A stretch of 46,891 nt of DNA from Rhypophila decipiens (lineage: Eukaryota > Ascomycota > Sordariomycetes > Sordariales > Naviculisporaceae), in contig MU858293.1 of assembly GCA_033297075.1 (NCBI GenBank), positions 1 to 46,891 of the forward strand, read 5' to 3'. Shown piece by piece: positions 35,162-45,863 of the stretch (the first letter of the stretch is position 1; every line of letters begins with the position of its first letter). The position numbers were made by a program, and so were the translations under genes. The notes beneath the pieces are model-generated. The model worked only from the letters and a program-made list of their open reading frames with translations, was not told the DNA's origin and searched no databases.

Positions 35162-35221
35162 GAACAGGCACCATATGAACAGGCGCCATGTGAACAGGCA
35201 CCATGTAAACAAGCACCATGG
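35162..35221. repeat. Tandem repeat, 15-bp unit, 4 copies
   Basis: Four head-to-tail copies of a unit close to GAACAGGCACCATGT (60 bp). The copies differ at one to three positions. It is independent in sequence from the 22-bp array to its left. Confidence 0.9.
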
Positions 35222-35778
35222 AGGCTAAATTGACTTTCTAGCCTGTGTAAAGTATCTTTTCTAGTTTCCCGCTAGCTAGGCTATTTAGCCTTGTCAACGC
35301 ACTCTTTCCAGCTGGTCAAGGCATTTATTCTACCCAGCCAATGCAAATATTAAAGCTGTTTAGGTACTTGTTCTCGTAACTTAAGGCGTATTTAGCCCGG
35401 TCGAGGCATTCATTCTAACCCGGTAAAAATCCATCTAAAGGTCAATGGTAGTATAAGCAACAACATTGAGAGCAAAATATGATATGCGCGTTTCGCCTTA
35501 GTTAGACATTGCCTAACTTGTACTACTCTTCACGGGTTGGAAACCTGCATGGTATCGTAATTAAATTGATAGTGTAATATCCAAGGAATAAGAGGCAAGA
35601 TATCAGATTGCCCGTAGATGACATAGCAGACTAGAAAACGGAAGGGAGCCCCCAGCATCAAAAGAGAAAAAGGGAAGAACCCAAAAAAAAGAAATAGGAA
35701 CCAAGGACATAAAAAAAGAGAACAAGATGAATCACTCTTCTTGTTCCCGACCAAGTATCAACACCTTACAAAGACCAA

Positions 35779-38040
35779 CTAGGCTCTACCACCGGCACTA
35801 CTTACACCCGTGGATGCCGTAGCACCACTGCCGGACCTGCCCATGGCATTCCTCCTCTTTTCTTCAGTCAGCTCGGCAACCTTCTCATTTGTAAACCCTG
35901 CAACACCAGCCCCAGCCATCTCAGCCTCTCTCTGCAAGTGCCGATTATCAGCAAAGACTCTCCCCAAGTTATCCAGCCAATCCTCCCAAGTCCTGAGCCC
36001 CAGCTGCTCGGCACATCGATCCAACATACCCGGCGGCCTTCTTCTCATCATTTCCAAAAGCAAATTCTTCCAGCAATCGTTCAAGACTCTTACACGCGCA
36101 GCTGCGCTGCCGGAGTTCCAGGACGCTGCTGTCCCAGCTGGAGGAGCCCAGTTACCGAGAAACTTGGCCATGTTGACGCATACCTGGTCTGTATTCCCAA
36201 TCATGATGCGCGATACCTCTCGGATAAATCCATCCGACTCAGCGAGGCTTTGCTTCAGACACACAGTCGTGATTTTGTTGTCGAGCTCCCTCATGATGGA
36301 TCCTCGAAGCAGTCGACGGAAGTTTTCGCGTTCAATATCCAGCTTGGCGTACCAAATTGGATCTTCCGTAATCACTATCGGTGTTGGTGGAGTAATGGGG
36401 ATACTGAATGGGGACCCTGACGATGATGACGACGATGCCGAGGAAAATGGTGTTGCTGGGAGTTCAGTAGAAGTTGATGATAGCGTAGAGGTGGAGGCGG
36501 AGCTCGTCGTCCGAAGTAGAAGGGTGCCACCAACACGAGTTGCCAGGAAGTCCAACGCGCCTAGTCTAGTCGATGTCGACGTGGTTTGTTCGAGCATGTT
36601 CAGCATGGATCGTGTCTCCTGCTCAGTAGGAAAGTTAGAAAGCATGTCGACGTAAGCCGGTTGCCAATGCTCATGCAGCCAGTGAGCATAGAGCAGGGCG
36701 CTTCCCAGGGCAAGGATGCCTTCAGCGAGTCGGTCGTTGACGCGATTTTCTGCAAGACTCTGGCAGAACTGGCGCTGTGCCGTAGACAGAACGTCTGGGC
36801 CCCGGCGTGCAATATCATACATATCGCCATAACTCTTTCGAAGTTGCGGGTAAACAGTCAATATGGGTAGAGCGGACGAGAAGGCCCAAGTGTTTATGGT
36901 TGAGTTCGGCTTTGACGAGACGGAACGGGTCAGGTTTGCTAGAGCTTGAGACGACTGATCATGGCGAAGCCCCAAGGCTGATTCGAGTTGTTCGAGAGCC
37001 CTCGTAGAGATGCCTTTGCTCTCGATACAGAGGGCGATCAGCAACTCGACGGAACCTGGGCCGATGCTCAAGCAAGTATCAAGGTCGTCGAGGAGGCGGT
37101 CCAAAATATGTCGATCGTTCGAAAACTCAGGGCGTCCAAGTCCAGCAAAGGCTCCTGGGCTCGAGATTCGAAGCATTCCTCTTTGCTGACCGGTTGTGTC
37201 TGGGCCTTCGAGGTCGAGAACTGGCCCCAGTTGGGATCGATAAGGTGCAAGATGGACGCCTTCCCACGACATAATACGTCTGACATTTGGGCGCCATGCA
37301 GCCCACATGGGATACTGTGGGAAGATGTCCCGTAGGAGCCTGTCAGCTCGAGGTAGGCCGATCACATTTCGTAGATCATGCGCCAGCTTGTAGGCGTCGA
37401 ACCATTTCCGTTGTCGACGCAAGGTTTCGAGTTCCCGAATCAGATTGGTCCGATAGTGGCTCTTTTTGAGGACCTTCTTGACCAGCGCTACTGGCAACAA
37501 GGCCTCGCATTCCTCCTTCCCAATAGCTTGGAGTAGACCCAGAATCGAAGGAAAGTCTTTGGTTGTTCCTGCTGCAACGCCCAACAACTCCCTGGCAGCA
37601 GTAACCTCGTACTCGGAGCAGACATCGGGATTGAGATGCCCGGATAGGATGATGCACTGAAGATATGCCGACAGTCGGTGGTCAAAGAATAGGTCAGACG
37701 GGTCTGTAACAGAGCTGGGTCGGATAGAGAAGACCTGACCGCGAGCCTGCTCATACGAGAGCAAGGATATGAAGGTGACGATGGCGGCTTCGTGGACATA
37801 AAGTTCCCCTTTGACGGTGAGCAGCTCGTTGGCGAGAATTTGGTCGCATTCTTCGGTGCGTGCGACAAGTAAGCGCTTCCTAAAGGTTGTGGTAGGTGAT
37901 TTCTCCTTCAGTAGCCAGGTTCCGATTCTGTGGACGTCATCAAGTGGGAATCTGTTGGGTTGTCCGGTTTTCAATGCTTCGATCGCTTTCGTCCCTCTCA
38001 ATTGCTGCTGCCAGCTCGGTTTCCGGCCTGGGACCAGCAT
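35779..38040 (-). CDS. Protein of unknown function, 753 aa
   Basis: A single open frame runs from ATG 38040 to TAG at 35781-35779. The frame stays open upstream to a TGA at about 38175 without an ATG. An extra 5' exon is therefore possible, and the residues just before the ATG (FHPGYGTGIGK) look coding. The protein is mostly helical, with many LxxL-type stretches and no transmembrane segment or signal peptide. A Ser/Thr-rich low-complexity run sits at about residues 515-555 (STSTLSSTST; SSSSSSSGSPFS). The last 20 residues are Gly/Ser/Ala-rich. I recognise no catalytic motif or family. Codon usage and length argue that it is a real gene. Confidence 0.78.
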   Translation of the reverse strand: MLVPGRKPSWQQQLRGTKAIEALKTGQPNRFPLDDVHRIGTWLLKEKSPTTTFRKRLLVARTEECDQILANELLTVKGELYVHEAAIVTFISLLSYEQARGQVFSIRPSSVTDPSDLFFDHRLSAYLQCIILSGHLNPDVCSEYEVTAARELLGVAAGTTKDFPSILGLLQAIGKEECEALLPVALVKKVLKKSHYRTNLIRELETLRRQRKWFDAYKLAHDLRNVIGLPRADRLLRDIFPQYPMWAAWRPNVRRIMSWEGVHLAPYRSQLGPVLDLEGPDTTGQQRGMLRISSPGAFAGLGRPEFSNDRHILDRLLDDLDTCLSIGPGSVELLIALCIESKGISTRALEQLESALGLRHDQSSQALANLTRSVSSKPNSTINTWAFSSALPILTVYPQLRKSYGDMYDIARRGPDVLSTAQRQFCQSLAENRVNDRLAEGILALGSALLYAHWLHEHWQPAYVDMLSNFPTEQETRSMLNMLEQTTSTSTRLGALDFLATRVGGTLLLRTTSSASTSTLSSTSTELPATPFSSASSSSSSGSPFSIPITPPTPIVITEDPIWYAKLDIERENFRRLLRGSIMRELDNKITTVCLKQSLAESDGFIREVSRIMIGNTDQVCVNMAKFLGNWAPPAGTAASWNSGSAAARVRVLNDCWKNLLLEMMRRRPPGMLDRCAEQLGLRTWEDWLDNLGRVFADNRHLQREAEMAGAGVAGFTNEKVAELTEEKRRNAMGRSGSGATASTGVSSAGGRA

Positions 38041-38082
38041 TTTACCGATGCCAGTCCCGTATCCCGGGTGAAACGGGGGCAA

Positions 38083-39163
38083 GTACGATGAAAGTCTGGC
38101 CCGTGTGTGAGTTGAGGTGGTTGGGTTGGGAGAGGTGGTCAGTCTGTCTGCTGAAGAGAAGGTGAGGGGGAATCATAATGGGATACCTGAGGAAGCGACA
38201 TTGGGGCTTGGGGCTGTGCTGTACCCCAACAGCCACCTTCCAAGTTCTATCCGCCCCAATCCCATCTAAGCGCTTTCGGCTCCTTTAATAGCATATTCTG
38301 GAGCATCTTACAGCGATTATTCAGTGGCCCCAGGGTATGAAATGGCGTAGGCCTAGCGGCCCGCGGTGATCATTCATGCTCCAGGAACGAGACACGGGCC
38401 TTCAGACCTCGACCAAAGCCTGCCTGACGATGGCTCTCTTCATGCACCACTGTTTCAGACCCCGACCCGGTCATTGCTTCACCGTATTATCTTTTAATAC
38501 ATATTTTCCGAAATTGCTTTATCGGGCCCGTGGCAAAACACGGCCACCCCTCCCAAGTTAGTTGATGATTCTCGGCATCGGACCTCTTGGGCTTCACTTT
38601 TTGCTCTTTTATATGATTGAAGAAGATAATAGCTGCTTCGTCCCATGTTTCCGCTTGGCCCGCCTGTCGTGGCGGCCTGTCCTGAAAACGACAAATCAGA
38701 AGATGGCGGCACGGCTTTGGAATCAACACCGTTCATTCCACCATTTCGACAACCCTGCACATGAGATCTAGATGAGCCCTATCTATATTTAATCAATAGG
38801 CGCAAACTTAATCTCTGGGCGTACAAAAACATATTCCACATCAAGGCCCTGACGTCCGACCAAGACTCAAACAAAGGACGGAGCGTCCAGATTCCAGAAG
38901 CCGGACGGTGGACCATGATACATGAGTGAACTATAGGCATTCTCACGGACAAAGGACACCGCGAGAAAACTATACAAAGTGATGTGGCTCCATGCAATGA
39001 ACGTCTCAGGCACCTGGGACGAAACTACAATCAAAAACTCCCGACATAGAAATTCACAAACCACCAACAGTTGCTCATCCAGCCAGCGAATCTCAGCATT
39101 AGGAACACGATATCTTCCACTCGACCAAGTTCACCCAAAGAACACCAGGAATATACCGTAACA
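38083..39163. other. Intergenic
   Basis: Between the divergent 753-aa and small-secreted-protein genes I see no open frame with protein-like composition and no RNA gene. It probably contains both promoters. Confidence 0.4.
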
Positions 39164-39443
39164 ATGGTCAAACTCACGTCTTTCACTCTCATGTTAAGCG
39201 GTATGTTGATCCATCCCTCTAGGCCTGAACTGGGCATGGAGCTACTTATATCATCTAACCACACATGTTGGTTTTGCAGTCTTTGGGAGCGCCAGTGTGC
39301 TTGCACTTCCCCAGCAAGGAAACGAGTTCGGGACAGAAACCAGCAACGGGAACAACGGATCTCCCCCGGGGAGTCAAAATGATCCCTGCGCCGACCCGAA
39401 TAGTTCGGTCTTGTGTCGGTCCGGAAATGAGGGTAGAGGTTGA
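39164..39443 (+). CDS. Small secreted protein, 66 aa
   Basis: Two exons, 39164-39200 and 39280-39443, total 201 nt. The intron begins GTATGT, has branch-like TCTAACC and ends TTTTGCAG. The product starts MVKLTSFTLMLSVFGSASVL, a typical signal peptide with likely cleavage near ALA or LPQQ. The mature chain is about 46 residues, rich in Gly, Asn and Ser, with only two Cys (DPCADP and VLCRS). It has no known domain. Small secreted proteins of this form are abundant in fungi; some are effectors or surface proteins, but nothing here shows which. It is easy to miss because each exon is short. Confidence 0.62.
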
Positions 39444-40274
39444 ATTTCTGCGTCAAGACGAAGGGCAGTCTAACATGCTCGAGAGCGTTGATACGGCCGC
39501 CGCGACCGACGGGTAACAGCTTGGCCGCATATAGAGCAAAGTGAATGGAGAAGATAGGGGATTCATGAGATTTATTTGGTAGGAGAGGATGCGAAAGAGA
39601 TTTATATCCATTCAGGAGTGGGTACTTGATTGTTGGTCGAGTGTGTGATGTACCTCCTGCTGCTTGGATATCGTTAATACTGTAGCGAAGTGAGAATTAT
39701 TTCAAAAGAGCATGACAGAGCCGTGTTCTGTTGCATCAGGATTACAACTTTTCGAGGTCCCACTAGGTAATACGTCACTTGATGGTAGTTTCAAGGTCTT
39801 TGCGCTGTCACCAGCAAATATCTTCATTTTTATCTGTCAAATCTTTACTCAGTCCTTATAACAAGGCTCGCTTATTTTCTTGTTGAATGATATGGAAGCG
39901 ACAAGTCTTGAAGAGCCAAGTTATAACGGATGACCGGAGGATGAAAAGAAAGTGCTCCGGCAACGAGAACTTTAGACCACCCTTTCCAAGACTTTGCTGT
40001 CATCTGATCATTGACTTGGCCGTGTCAACACGAGCTGTGCTGCACAAGGCCACCGCGATTCGTATTTCAGCCCACAACAGGTTTCCAACCCCACCCTTCT
40101 TCTTCTTTCTTCACAGCCGTTCTACAAAATTGATGCTAAAGACGGATCACGTCTCACGTCCACGCGTTTACTAGCTTCCTTGAAGGTGAGTGGGAGCAAA
40201 AGGGGCAGTAAGAAAAACCTTTTGCTAAACGGATTTCCTAGAAACTCGACGTCTCAACAGCGCAAATTGCCACG
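39444..40274. other. Intergenic and 5' leader with a possible UTR intron
   Basis: No coding sequence is seen. A possible leader intron for the next gene spans 40186-40241: donor GTGAGT, branch-like GCTAAAC and acceptor TTCCTAG, 34 bases before the ATG. Confidence 0.4.
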
Positions 40275-41159
40275 ATGGAAATCCCGAACGACCTAGAAGC
40301 CCAATTGTCGCTTTTCAACGACATCCTTTCGTGGAAGTCCGAGGAGCAACAATTCGCGGGCACACTCGCCGCGATTGAGAATGCCGGCTTCACCACCAGT
40401 GTCCAGGATCTGGTCAAGCCTTGTGTCGAAATTCTCGACAGACGCGTAGGAGAGTGCATCCTAGCGACGAATCACCTATCGATGGAAGATGGGCATCACG
40501 AGAGACTGTTGGCGAAGATTCAGCAAGCCATCCAGCTCATGGAAGCGCAGAAGGCACTGGTCCAGGAGCACCGGTCAAAGATCAAGAACGCAATGACCGC
40601 CGTGGCCAACCAACAATCCTTGCTTGTCGCACAAAGGACTCGTCTCTTTGCCGAGGAAACCGCCGTAGAGAATCAACAATCCTTGTATGCCGCACAAAGG
40701 ACTCGTCTCTTTGCCGATGAAACCGAGTCAGCCGACGTAGAGCCGATGATGCGGACGGCGGACGAGACGCGAAACACCCGCCGCAATATCGTCAAGAGAC
40801 TCTGGGTCAAGGAAAGGATTGAGGAGAAACGCGCAAAGAAATGCGCCAAGAGACTACTATGGCTCCAGAGCCAGAACGATGAACAAGATGAACACGCCAA
40901 CGAACCAAATATCAATAACGAAGAACAAGCTGAGGACGACGACGAACCAGAGATCATGAACGAAGAGCAGGATGATGTACACATGCACGGCTGCGCTTCC
41001 CACGAAGGCATCGCGCTCGCGGACTTGCTCAGCAGACCGCACGAGGAGCTTCTCGCGATTCTCAGCAAGTACATCGACGCGGACCCATTTCGCATGCAGG
41101 TGGTCGAGCAGTGGCTTCCGACCTGGAACACACTCAAGAAGCACCACTGGGCCTCGTGA
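40275..41159 (+). CDS. Coiled-coil protein with internal duplication, unknown function
   Basis: Single exon, 294 aa, from ATG 40275 to TGA. Residues about 70-150 are a long amphipathic helix. Within it, a 21-residue unit occurs twice head to tail (DNA 40596-40658 and 40659-40721): TAVANQQSLLVAQRTRLFAEE then TAVENQQSLYAAQRTRLFADE, abbreviated to show the shared core QQSL..AQRTRLFA. Then come a basic stretch (KRLWVKERIEEKRAKKCAKR), an acidic Asn/Glu/Asp-rich linker and a C-terminal helical region. It resembles many fungal hypothetical proteins. No domain was recognised. Confidence 0.72.
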   Translation: MEIPNDLEAQLSLFNDILSWKSEEQQFAGTLAAIENAGFTTSVQDLVKPCVEILDRRVGECILATNHLSMEDGHHERLLAKIQQAIQLMEAQKALVQEHRSKIKNAMTAVANQQSLLVAQRTRLFAEETAVENQQSLYAAQRTRLFADETESADVEPMMRTADETRNTRRNIVKRLWVKERIEEKRAKKCAKRLLWLQSQNDEQDEHANEPNINNEEQAEDDDEPEIMNEEQDDVHMHGCASHEGIALADLLSRPHEELLAILSKYIDADPFRMQVVEQWLPTWNTLKKHHWAS

Positions 41160-41216
41160 CAAGAGTTTGAAAATGCCACGGATTATTTCACTCACTCACC
41201 GACCTCGTATACAAGA

Positions 41217-41441
41217 ATGAAGATAACCTACCAGTACGAGTTCGCGGCGCGACAGGAGATGGGTGCGTTCGAGGCTGACCAGGAACTGCCGACTTTCACC
41301 TTTGACGACTACCAGGCTGCTTTGCAACTACAGCACCAGCGCCTAGCACCCACCACCGGAAGACGGGTCTGGCCCTCCTTGGTGGCTTGCAAATCCGAGT
41401 ATGAGAGAGGTCCGGACGAGCTGGACTATGGAGACCCCTAA
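41217..41441 (+). CDS. Possible small protein, 74 aa
   Basis: An ATG-initiated frame 57 bases after the stop of the coiled-coil gene encodes an acidic 74-residue protein (starting MKITYQYEFAARQEMGAFEA). It has balanced composition and no signal peptide. It could be an independent small gene, a fragment, or a 3' exon of the preceding gene. Nothing decides between these. Confidence 0.3.
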   Translation: MKITYQYEFAARQEMGAFEADQELPTFTFDDYQAALQLQHQRLAPTTGRRVWPSLVACKSEYERGPDELDYGDP

Positions 41442-41961
41442 GATAGAGGGTCCATGGTAGAGACAAGAGGATGCTGGAGATGCTAGCCACGCTGGGATCA
41501 ACAACACGGACGCAATGTAGGGCGAGAACAAAAAGGAGCACGAGAGTCTGATGTAGGATAAGCATAGCCAACTCTTTTGTGCAGTGGATTGTACATTACG
41601 CTGTTGTATTATACGCAGATCATGAGTCTTGAAAATGGATGAGAGCGTTAGGATCACATGAGGGTAAGGAACCTCACCTAGCTAGAAGACTTATATAGAT
41701 CATGTAACCAATCGCTTAGGCGTTTGATTGACTTTGTTATGTACCGCGAGAATGGTAATATTTGTGTGAAAATAATCGGCCGTAAACGACATGAACTAAA
41801 AGACAATGATGAATGCTTGATCCCAGCGGTCCAGATAATCATCAAAATCCACATAATGCTACCTTGTGATACTATGTGCGCAATCTTCAAAAGGACCTCA
41901 CTCCCAGCCTCACTCATCCATCACCAGATCATCTTCTCCAATTCCACCTCTCGTTGAACAT
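41442..41961. other. Intergenic between convergent genes
   Basis: This AT-rich stretch holds the 3' ends of both flanking genes. I see no coding or RNA gene. Confidence 0.45.
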
Positions 41962-44112
41962 CTACACTCGATAAGGAGGCGCACCACGCATCGACCCCGA
42001 CGAGGGACTCCTGGTCAACCCCACACCACCAGCCGACTGGTTACTCCCCGTTGAATCCCCCCTCGCGAGCGCCACACCAGGCAACTCATGAACAACACTC
42101 TTGGGCCTATAATCCGTCCCCACCGCTCCACCATGATTCGTGTTCACCAAAGTAGTGGTATTCACCATCGTCCCAAGATCTTGCTCAACAACAGGGTAAT
42201 AATCCCGCTTCATCTCCAGCGCAGCAGCCTCCTCTCTCGCCTTGGCAGCCGCAGCCTCCTGAAAGGCCGCAGCCTGCTGGAGATCCCGTCCGGTGATGGG
42301 CTTGAACCCAAAATCAAGCGGGATATCATGGTCGTGCTCAAAGTCCAGCTTGGCCTTTTCGTTGACGCCCATACTACCCTTTGAGCTCCCGGAATGGCTC
42401 CGTGAATGTCCGAGGCCGCTCTCGCCCAAGTCGCTGGGACTGTCGCTGTTGATACGTTTGTGTCCGAATCGCGAGGAAGATCCACCGCCCATCATTCTTC
42501 TCTTCCAGAGGACATAGGTTAGGATGGCGAAGACAACCACCACGCCGGCTGCGACTGCGATACCTATTCCGATCTTGGTTCCTTGGGCCATTCCCTGCTC
42601 TACGGCCTTGGGGATGGGGACGTTTCCGGATTTGCCGTCGCCTGCCTCGCCGTCGGTGGTTATCCCGCCGTCTTGGGCGCCGCCGTTGCCATCTCCTTGA
42701 TTAACGAGGCCGCCATTGCCGTTTGCTTGGCCGTTGGTATTTGTCGTGGTAGACCCGTCGCCGTTGAGTTGAGCCACTGCTGGCGGAGGGGTGAAGAGAG
42801 TCATGAAGGTGCTTCCGCCGGAAGTCACCAGGGTCGATGTGAGGTCGATAGCACCGACTACGTTGGTTACTGGTGTCGGTCGGGACGAGCCAGAGTTGTC
42901 GCTGGCTGTTTCTTCGGTGTCTGGGGACGTGGTCACGGGGACGTTTCCGCCAGCTCTAGTCGGTTCTTCCTCGCCAGGCGCGGCTGTCGGAGCTGCGACG
43001 ACGTCCTCGGCTTCAGTTGCTGTGGCATCGGCGGCTGGGACGGCTTCTGTCGCCGGTGACTCTTCGGGAGAGGCAACGGGCGCGGCGTCGGTGGAATCGG
43101 GGGCTGGAGCCGGAGTGGCTTCGTTTTCTGGAGCGGCCTCCGTAGCTGCAGGATCATCAGTCGCGACCGGTGCATTAGTAGCTGCGGGAGCGTCGGTAGC
43201 TTGTGCGGGCTCTGTGGCAGCGGGTACATCTGTCACTGGCGCGTCGGTGACTGCTGGCACATCAGTAGCAACGGGCACATCGGTGACGGCAGGATCGGCG
43301 GCAACCGGTGCAGTCTCGACGGGGGCAGGATCGGCAACAGCAGTAGTCTCGGGTGCTGGCACAGGCGCTGCGTCGGTTGATGGCTCAGGAGCAGGGACTG
43401 GATCTACTGCTGGCTCCTCTGGTACCTGAGCAACGGGCTCGGGCGTTGGAACAGGTTCTGGAACAGGTTCTGGTGAGGGTTCCGGCGTCGGCTCGACGGC
43501 GGCTTCGGTAGTTGGTAGGGGTTCGGCCACAGCTTCTGCGGTCGTAGGAACAGGCTCAGGGACCGGCTCCTGTGTTGGTTCAGGCACCGGGACAGCGTCA
43601 GGGGTAGTCTCAGGTGCGGGTTGGGCTGGCTCCGGTTCTAGAGCTGGCGCCTCTGTCGCCTCAGGGGCAGGCGCAGCTGGTGCCTCGGGTTCTGCCACCG
43701 GCTCGGGAGCCGTCTCAGGTTCGGGAGACGAAGTCTCTTGGGGAGCTGGTACGGGCTCTGGCTCAGTCTGTGGTTCTGGTGATGGTTCTGGTGCCGGTTC
43801 TGGTTCCGGCTCAGGCTCAGGCTCAGGAACGGGCTCGGGCTCTGGCTCTCGTTCCACCACGGGCTCAGGCGTCTGTTCATCTATCGCCGCGTCGTCTGAT
43901 GGTGCTCCAACATTGACCTCAGGAACCGCCTCTACAACATCCTCTGGTGCCGCCGCCCCAGCTCCGGGAGCAGCATCTTGTGGTATCGACGGTGGCGCAC
44001 TCGATGCTACGTCTCCCTCCACAACGGCACCTCCTTCTCCTCCTCCTCCAACATCCAACAACTGGGCCATCGCCAGCGCTGCCTGAAGGCAAATAACTCG
44101 GATGACCAGCAT
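41962..44112 (-). CDS. Pro/Glu-rich single-pass cell-surface protein
   Basis: Single frame from ATG 44112, 716 aa. An ATG or alternative start 18 codons upstream is possible, but the one at 44112 begins a good signal peptide ([20 protein letters not shown]). The ectodomain of about 490 residues is almost entirely repetitive. It has PEPEP and PVPEP runs, then a TDAPVATD/AATD-type section, then Asn/Gly-rich sequence. A transmembrane helix follows ([26 protein letters not shown] about 42505-42575), then KRR and a cytosolic tail of about 180 residues with Ser-rich and HELPG motifs. This layout matches fungal wall-anchored, mucin-like or stress-sensor membrane proteins. No WSC or CFEM cysteine module is present, so the specific role is unknown. 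Confidence 0.82.
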   Translation of the reverse strand: MLVIRVICLQAALAMAQLLDVGGGGEGGAVVEGDVASSAPPSIPQDAAPGAGAAAPEDVVEAVPEVNVGAPSDDAAIDEQTPEPVVEREPEPEPVPEPEPEPEPEPAPEPSPEPQTEPEPVPAPQETSSPEPETAPEPVAEPEAPAAPAPEATEAPALEPEPAQPAPETTPDAVPVPEPTQEPVPEPVPTTAEAVAEPLPTTEAAVEPTPEPSPEPVPEPVPTPEPVAQVPEEPAVDPVPAPEPSTDAAPVPAPETTAVADPAPVETAPVAADPAVTDVPVATDVPAVTDAPVTDVPAATEPAQATDAPAATNAPVATDDPAATEAAPENEATPAPAPDSTDAAPVASPEESPATEAVPAADATATEAEDVVAAPTAAPGEEEPTRAGGNVPVTTSPDTEETASDNSGSSRPTPVTNVVGAIDLTSTLVTSGGSTFMTLFTPPPAVAQLNGDGSTTTNTNGQANGNGGLVNQGDGNGGAQDGGITTDGEAGDGKSGNVPIPKAVEQGMAQGTKIGIGIAVAAGVVVVFAILTYVLWKRRMMGGGSSSRFGHKRINSDSPSDLGESGLGHSRSHSGSSKGSMGVNEKAKLDFEHDHDIPLDFGFKPITGRDLQQAAAFQEAAAAKAREEAAALEMKRDYYPVVEQDLGTMVNTTTLVNTNHGGAVGTDYRPKSVVHELPGVALARGDSTGSNQSAGGVGLTRSPSSGSMRGAPPYRV

Positions 44113-45539
44113 CTTTGCAAAGAAACGAAAGAGAGTAAAATAGTGATTATAAAACCGAAGAAACAAGAAGAGAATGGTTTAAAGGTAAGAGAAATGGCAC
44201 GAGAAAGAAAGTAAACTCCTAACTAAAGGAGTGACATCCCGTGCCAAGTATGTGAGAAAACAAGAGCCAAGTAGAAGTGAAAGTGAGAGAGGAAAAGGAA
44301 TAGATCAGACGGTCTACTTTGCCATCGTACCAAGGTATTTCCCTGACTGGAGAGAAAACTGGCAAAGGTGAATGAAGAAAGGGGAAAAGATGCGAGTTCG
44401 GGAAAATGCCAGGAAACAGAACAGCAACGTCCAGAACAATGCCTCTTTGATTTCACATGTCGGTTGACCCGCATATCATGGGTTAACCTTGATCATCGAA
44501 CATCAAACATGCCAACATCCCAGCCCAGCGGGAAGGTTTCCCGTGGCGGGTAGGACTAGACTGTGACGTTGAGGGAGCCAGCGAGAAGCCGCAGCGTCCA
44601 GACTCGTGGAGGCTCTTTGACACAGCAGACACATCCACTCTCGGAGCTGTTGCGAGTTTCAGCATCTTCGCGCTCGCTTCGTGGGTGTGTTTTTGCTCAG
44701 GGGTAAAATGGTGTCGTGGCCAATGGGCTTCGATTGTTTTGCTTTGTTGTGTTGCAAGTTCTGGCCAATCGCAAGCCATGGCAGACGCCAAATCGGGAAA
44801 GGTGGCACTGACGAGTTTCAACCGTCTCAAACAATGCCGAGACAGTGACTTCCCTTTGGCTGGCTCCAGCACTGTCCAGAGGGGTCACTCGCGCACCGGT
44901 GGCGGCTTTGCTGCAACGCAAGCCCCTGAGATCCACTGTGCAGCGCGTCCAAGCGCTTTATGCCGTCTCAACTTCTCGACTCTCGGGTATGGTCCTTTTG
45001 TTCCACGACGATGGAGCAACATTGAAGCAAGGAAAAGCCTCTCGTTCAATCCATCCGACAGATCCGCTTCTTCAAATGGTAAGCGAAAACCGGTAACATG
45101 GACCCGCGCGATGCACCTTCTGCACCTGGTAGAGTGACTCTCGGAGAAAATAGAACAAACCCTTGACCTTGCCATCTCCCGACGAGTCAGCCACCGATGA
45201 ATCCTCCTGTTTCGACAATTGCCTGGGTTTGGGCTACTGAGGTCGTTGTATGGAAAACTTTGAGGGTATGTTGTAGAAGTGTCCTCACTTCGTCATGTCC
45301 TCATTCGGCCATTCAATGTCATCTTCTGCAGGAGGTTGTTCACTTTGTTGTTGCTGGCTAGGGGACAAGAGAAACCATTCGAAACAAAAGGATCCTGTTG
45401 TTCAATTGGTCGCGCCCCAGTCTTTCCATCAGACGACTAACCCTAACCCTGAGTGAATCGCGAACTACTCCTGTACGATCGTAGACATTACTTCTGTACT
45501 ACGGATATATAATTTAGATCTAGTCTGGCTCTTATATAG
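44113..45539. other. Promoter of the surface protein and unassigned sequence
   Basis: The first few hundred bases are purine-rich and presumably form the 5' region of the minus-strand surface protein gene. Around 44850-44990 a + strand frame reads like an Arg/Ala/Leu-rich mitochondrial presequence (LAPALSRGVTRAPVAALLQR) but has no ATG in frame. A telomere-like CTAACCCTAACCCT lies at 45437-45450. No gene is called. Confidence 0.35.
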
Positions 45540-45863
45540 CTTACAGTATGGTCCAGCGAAGCCGTGTATCATGGGCACTATGACGAACAAGGGCGACTAT
45601 GAGTAGACAACATCGCCAGTGAGCAAACCTACAAGGACGAAGATTACCTTAAAGGTCGGGATGAATTCCAGGTTCCCGGCGACTCTTGGGGATTTGTTTT
45701 TGGATATCGGGGCACCGCTGTTGACGTGGATAGACGGAACGTTGACGACATTCCCAACGCAACAGAATATGTCAGCCACTTTGCAGATGACGGGCGCATG
45801 GCGGAGGCGGCAAATACAAATGTAACCGCCAAGCAGCGGGCAGCTGGCTTACTCCCAAAGTGA
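45540..45863 (+). pseudogene. Stop-interrupted coding relic, family unknown
   Basis: One frame reads protein-like sequence from just after a possible splice acceptor (CTTACAG, about 45541-45546). It begins WSSEAVYHGHYDEQGRL, is cut by a TGA at 45600-45602, and continues in the same frame for about 86 codons (including EFQVPGDSWGFVFGYRGTAV and TEYVSHFADDGRMAEA) to TGA 45861-45863. The composition is clearly non-random, but I recognise no family. It could be the 3' end of a decayed gene or an exon of a gene whose splicing I cannot resolve. Confidence 0.4.

Larger units (their letters stand above)
34759..35778. other. AT-rich intergenic spacer with minisatellites
   Basis: One kilobase lies between convergent genes. 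It holds two tandem-repeat arrays (listed separately) and isolated diverged copies of the 22-bp unit at about 35320-35341 and 35405-35426. I see no coding sequence. Confidence 0.6.

Noticed and set aside
42791..43429. 212-codon + strand frame rich in Ala, Gly, Ser and Val
   Set aside because: It is antisense to the repetitive surface-protein gene; its composition is produced by the PVATD-type repeats.
44845..44995. Possible mitochondrial presequence exon on the + strand
   Set aside because: The Arg/Ala/Leu-rich frame looks presequence-like and ends near a GTATGG donor, but it has no in-frame ATG and no resolvable partner exon.
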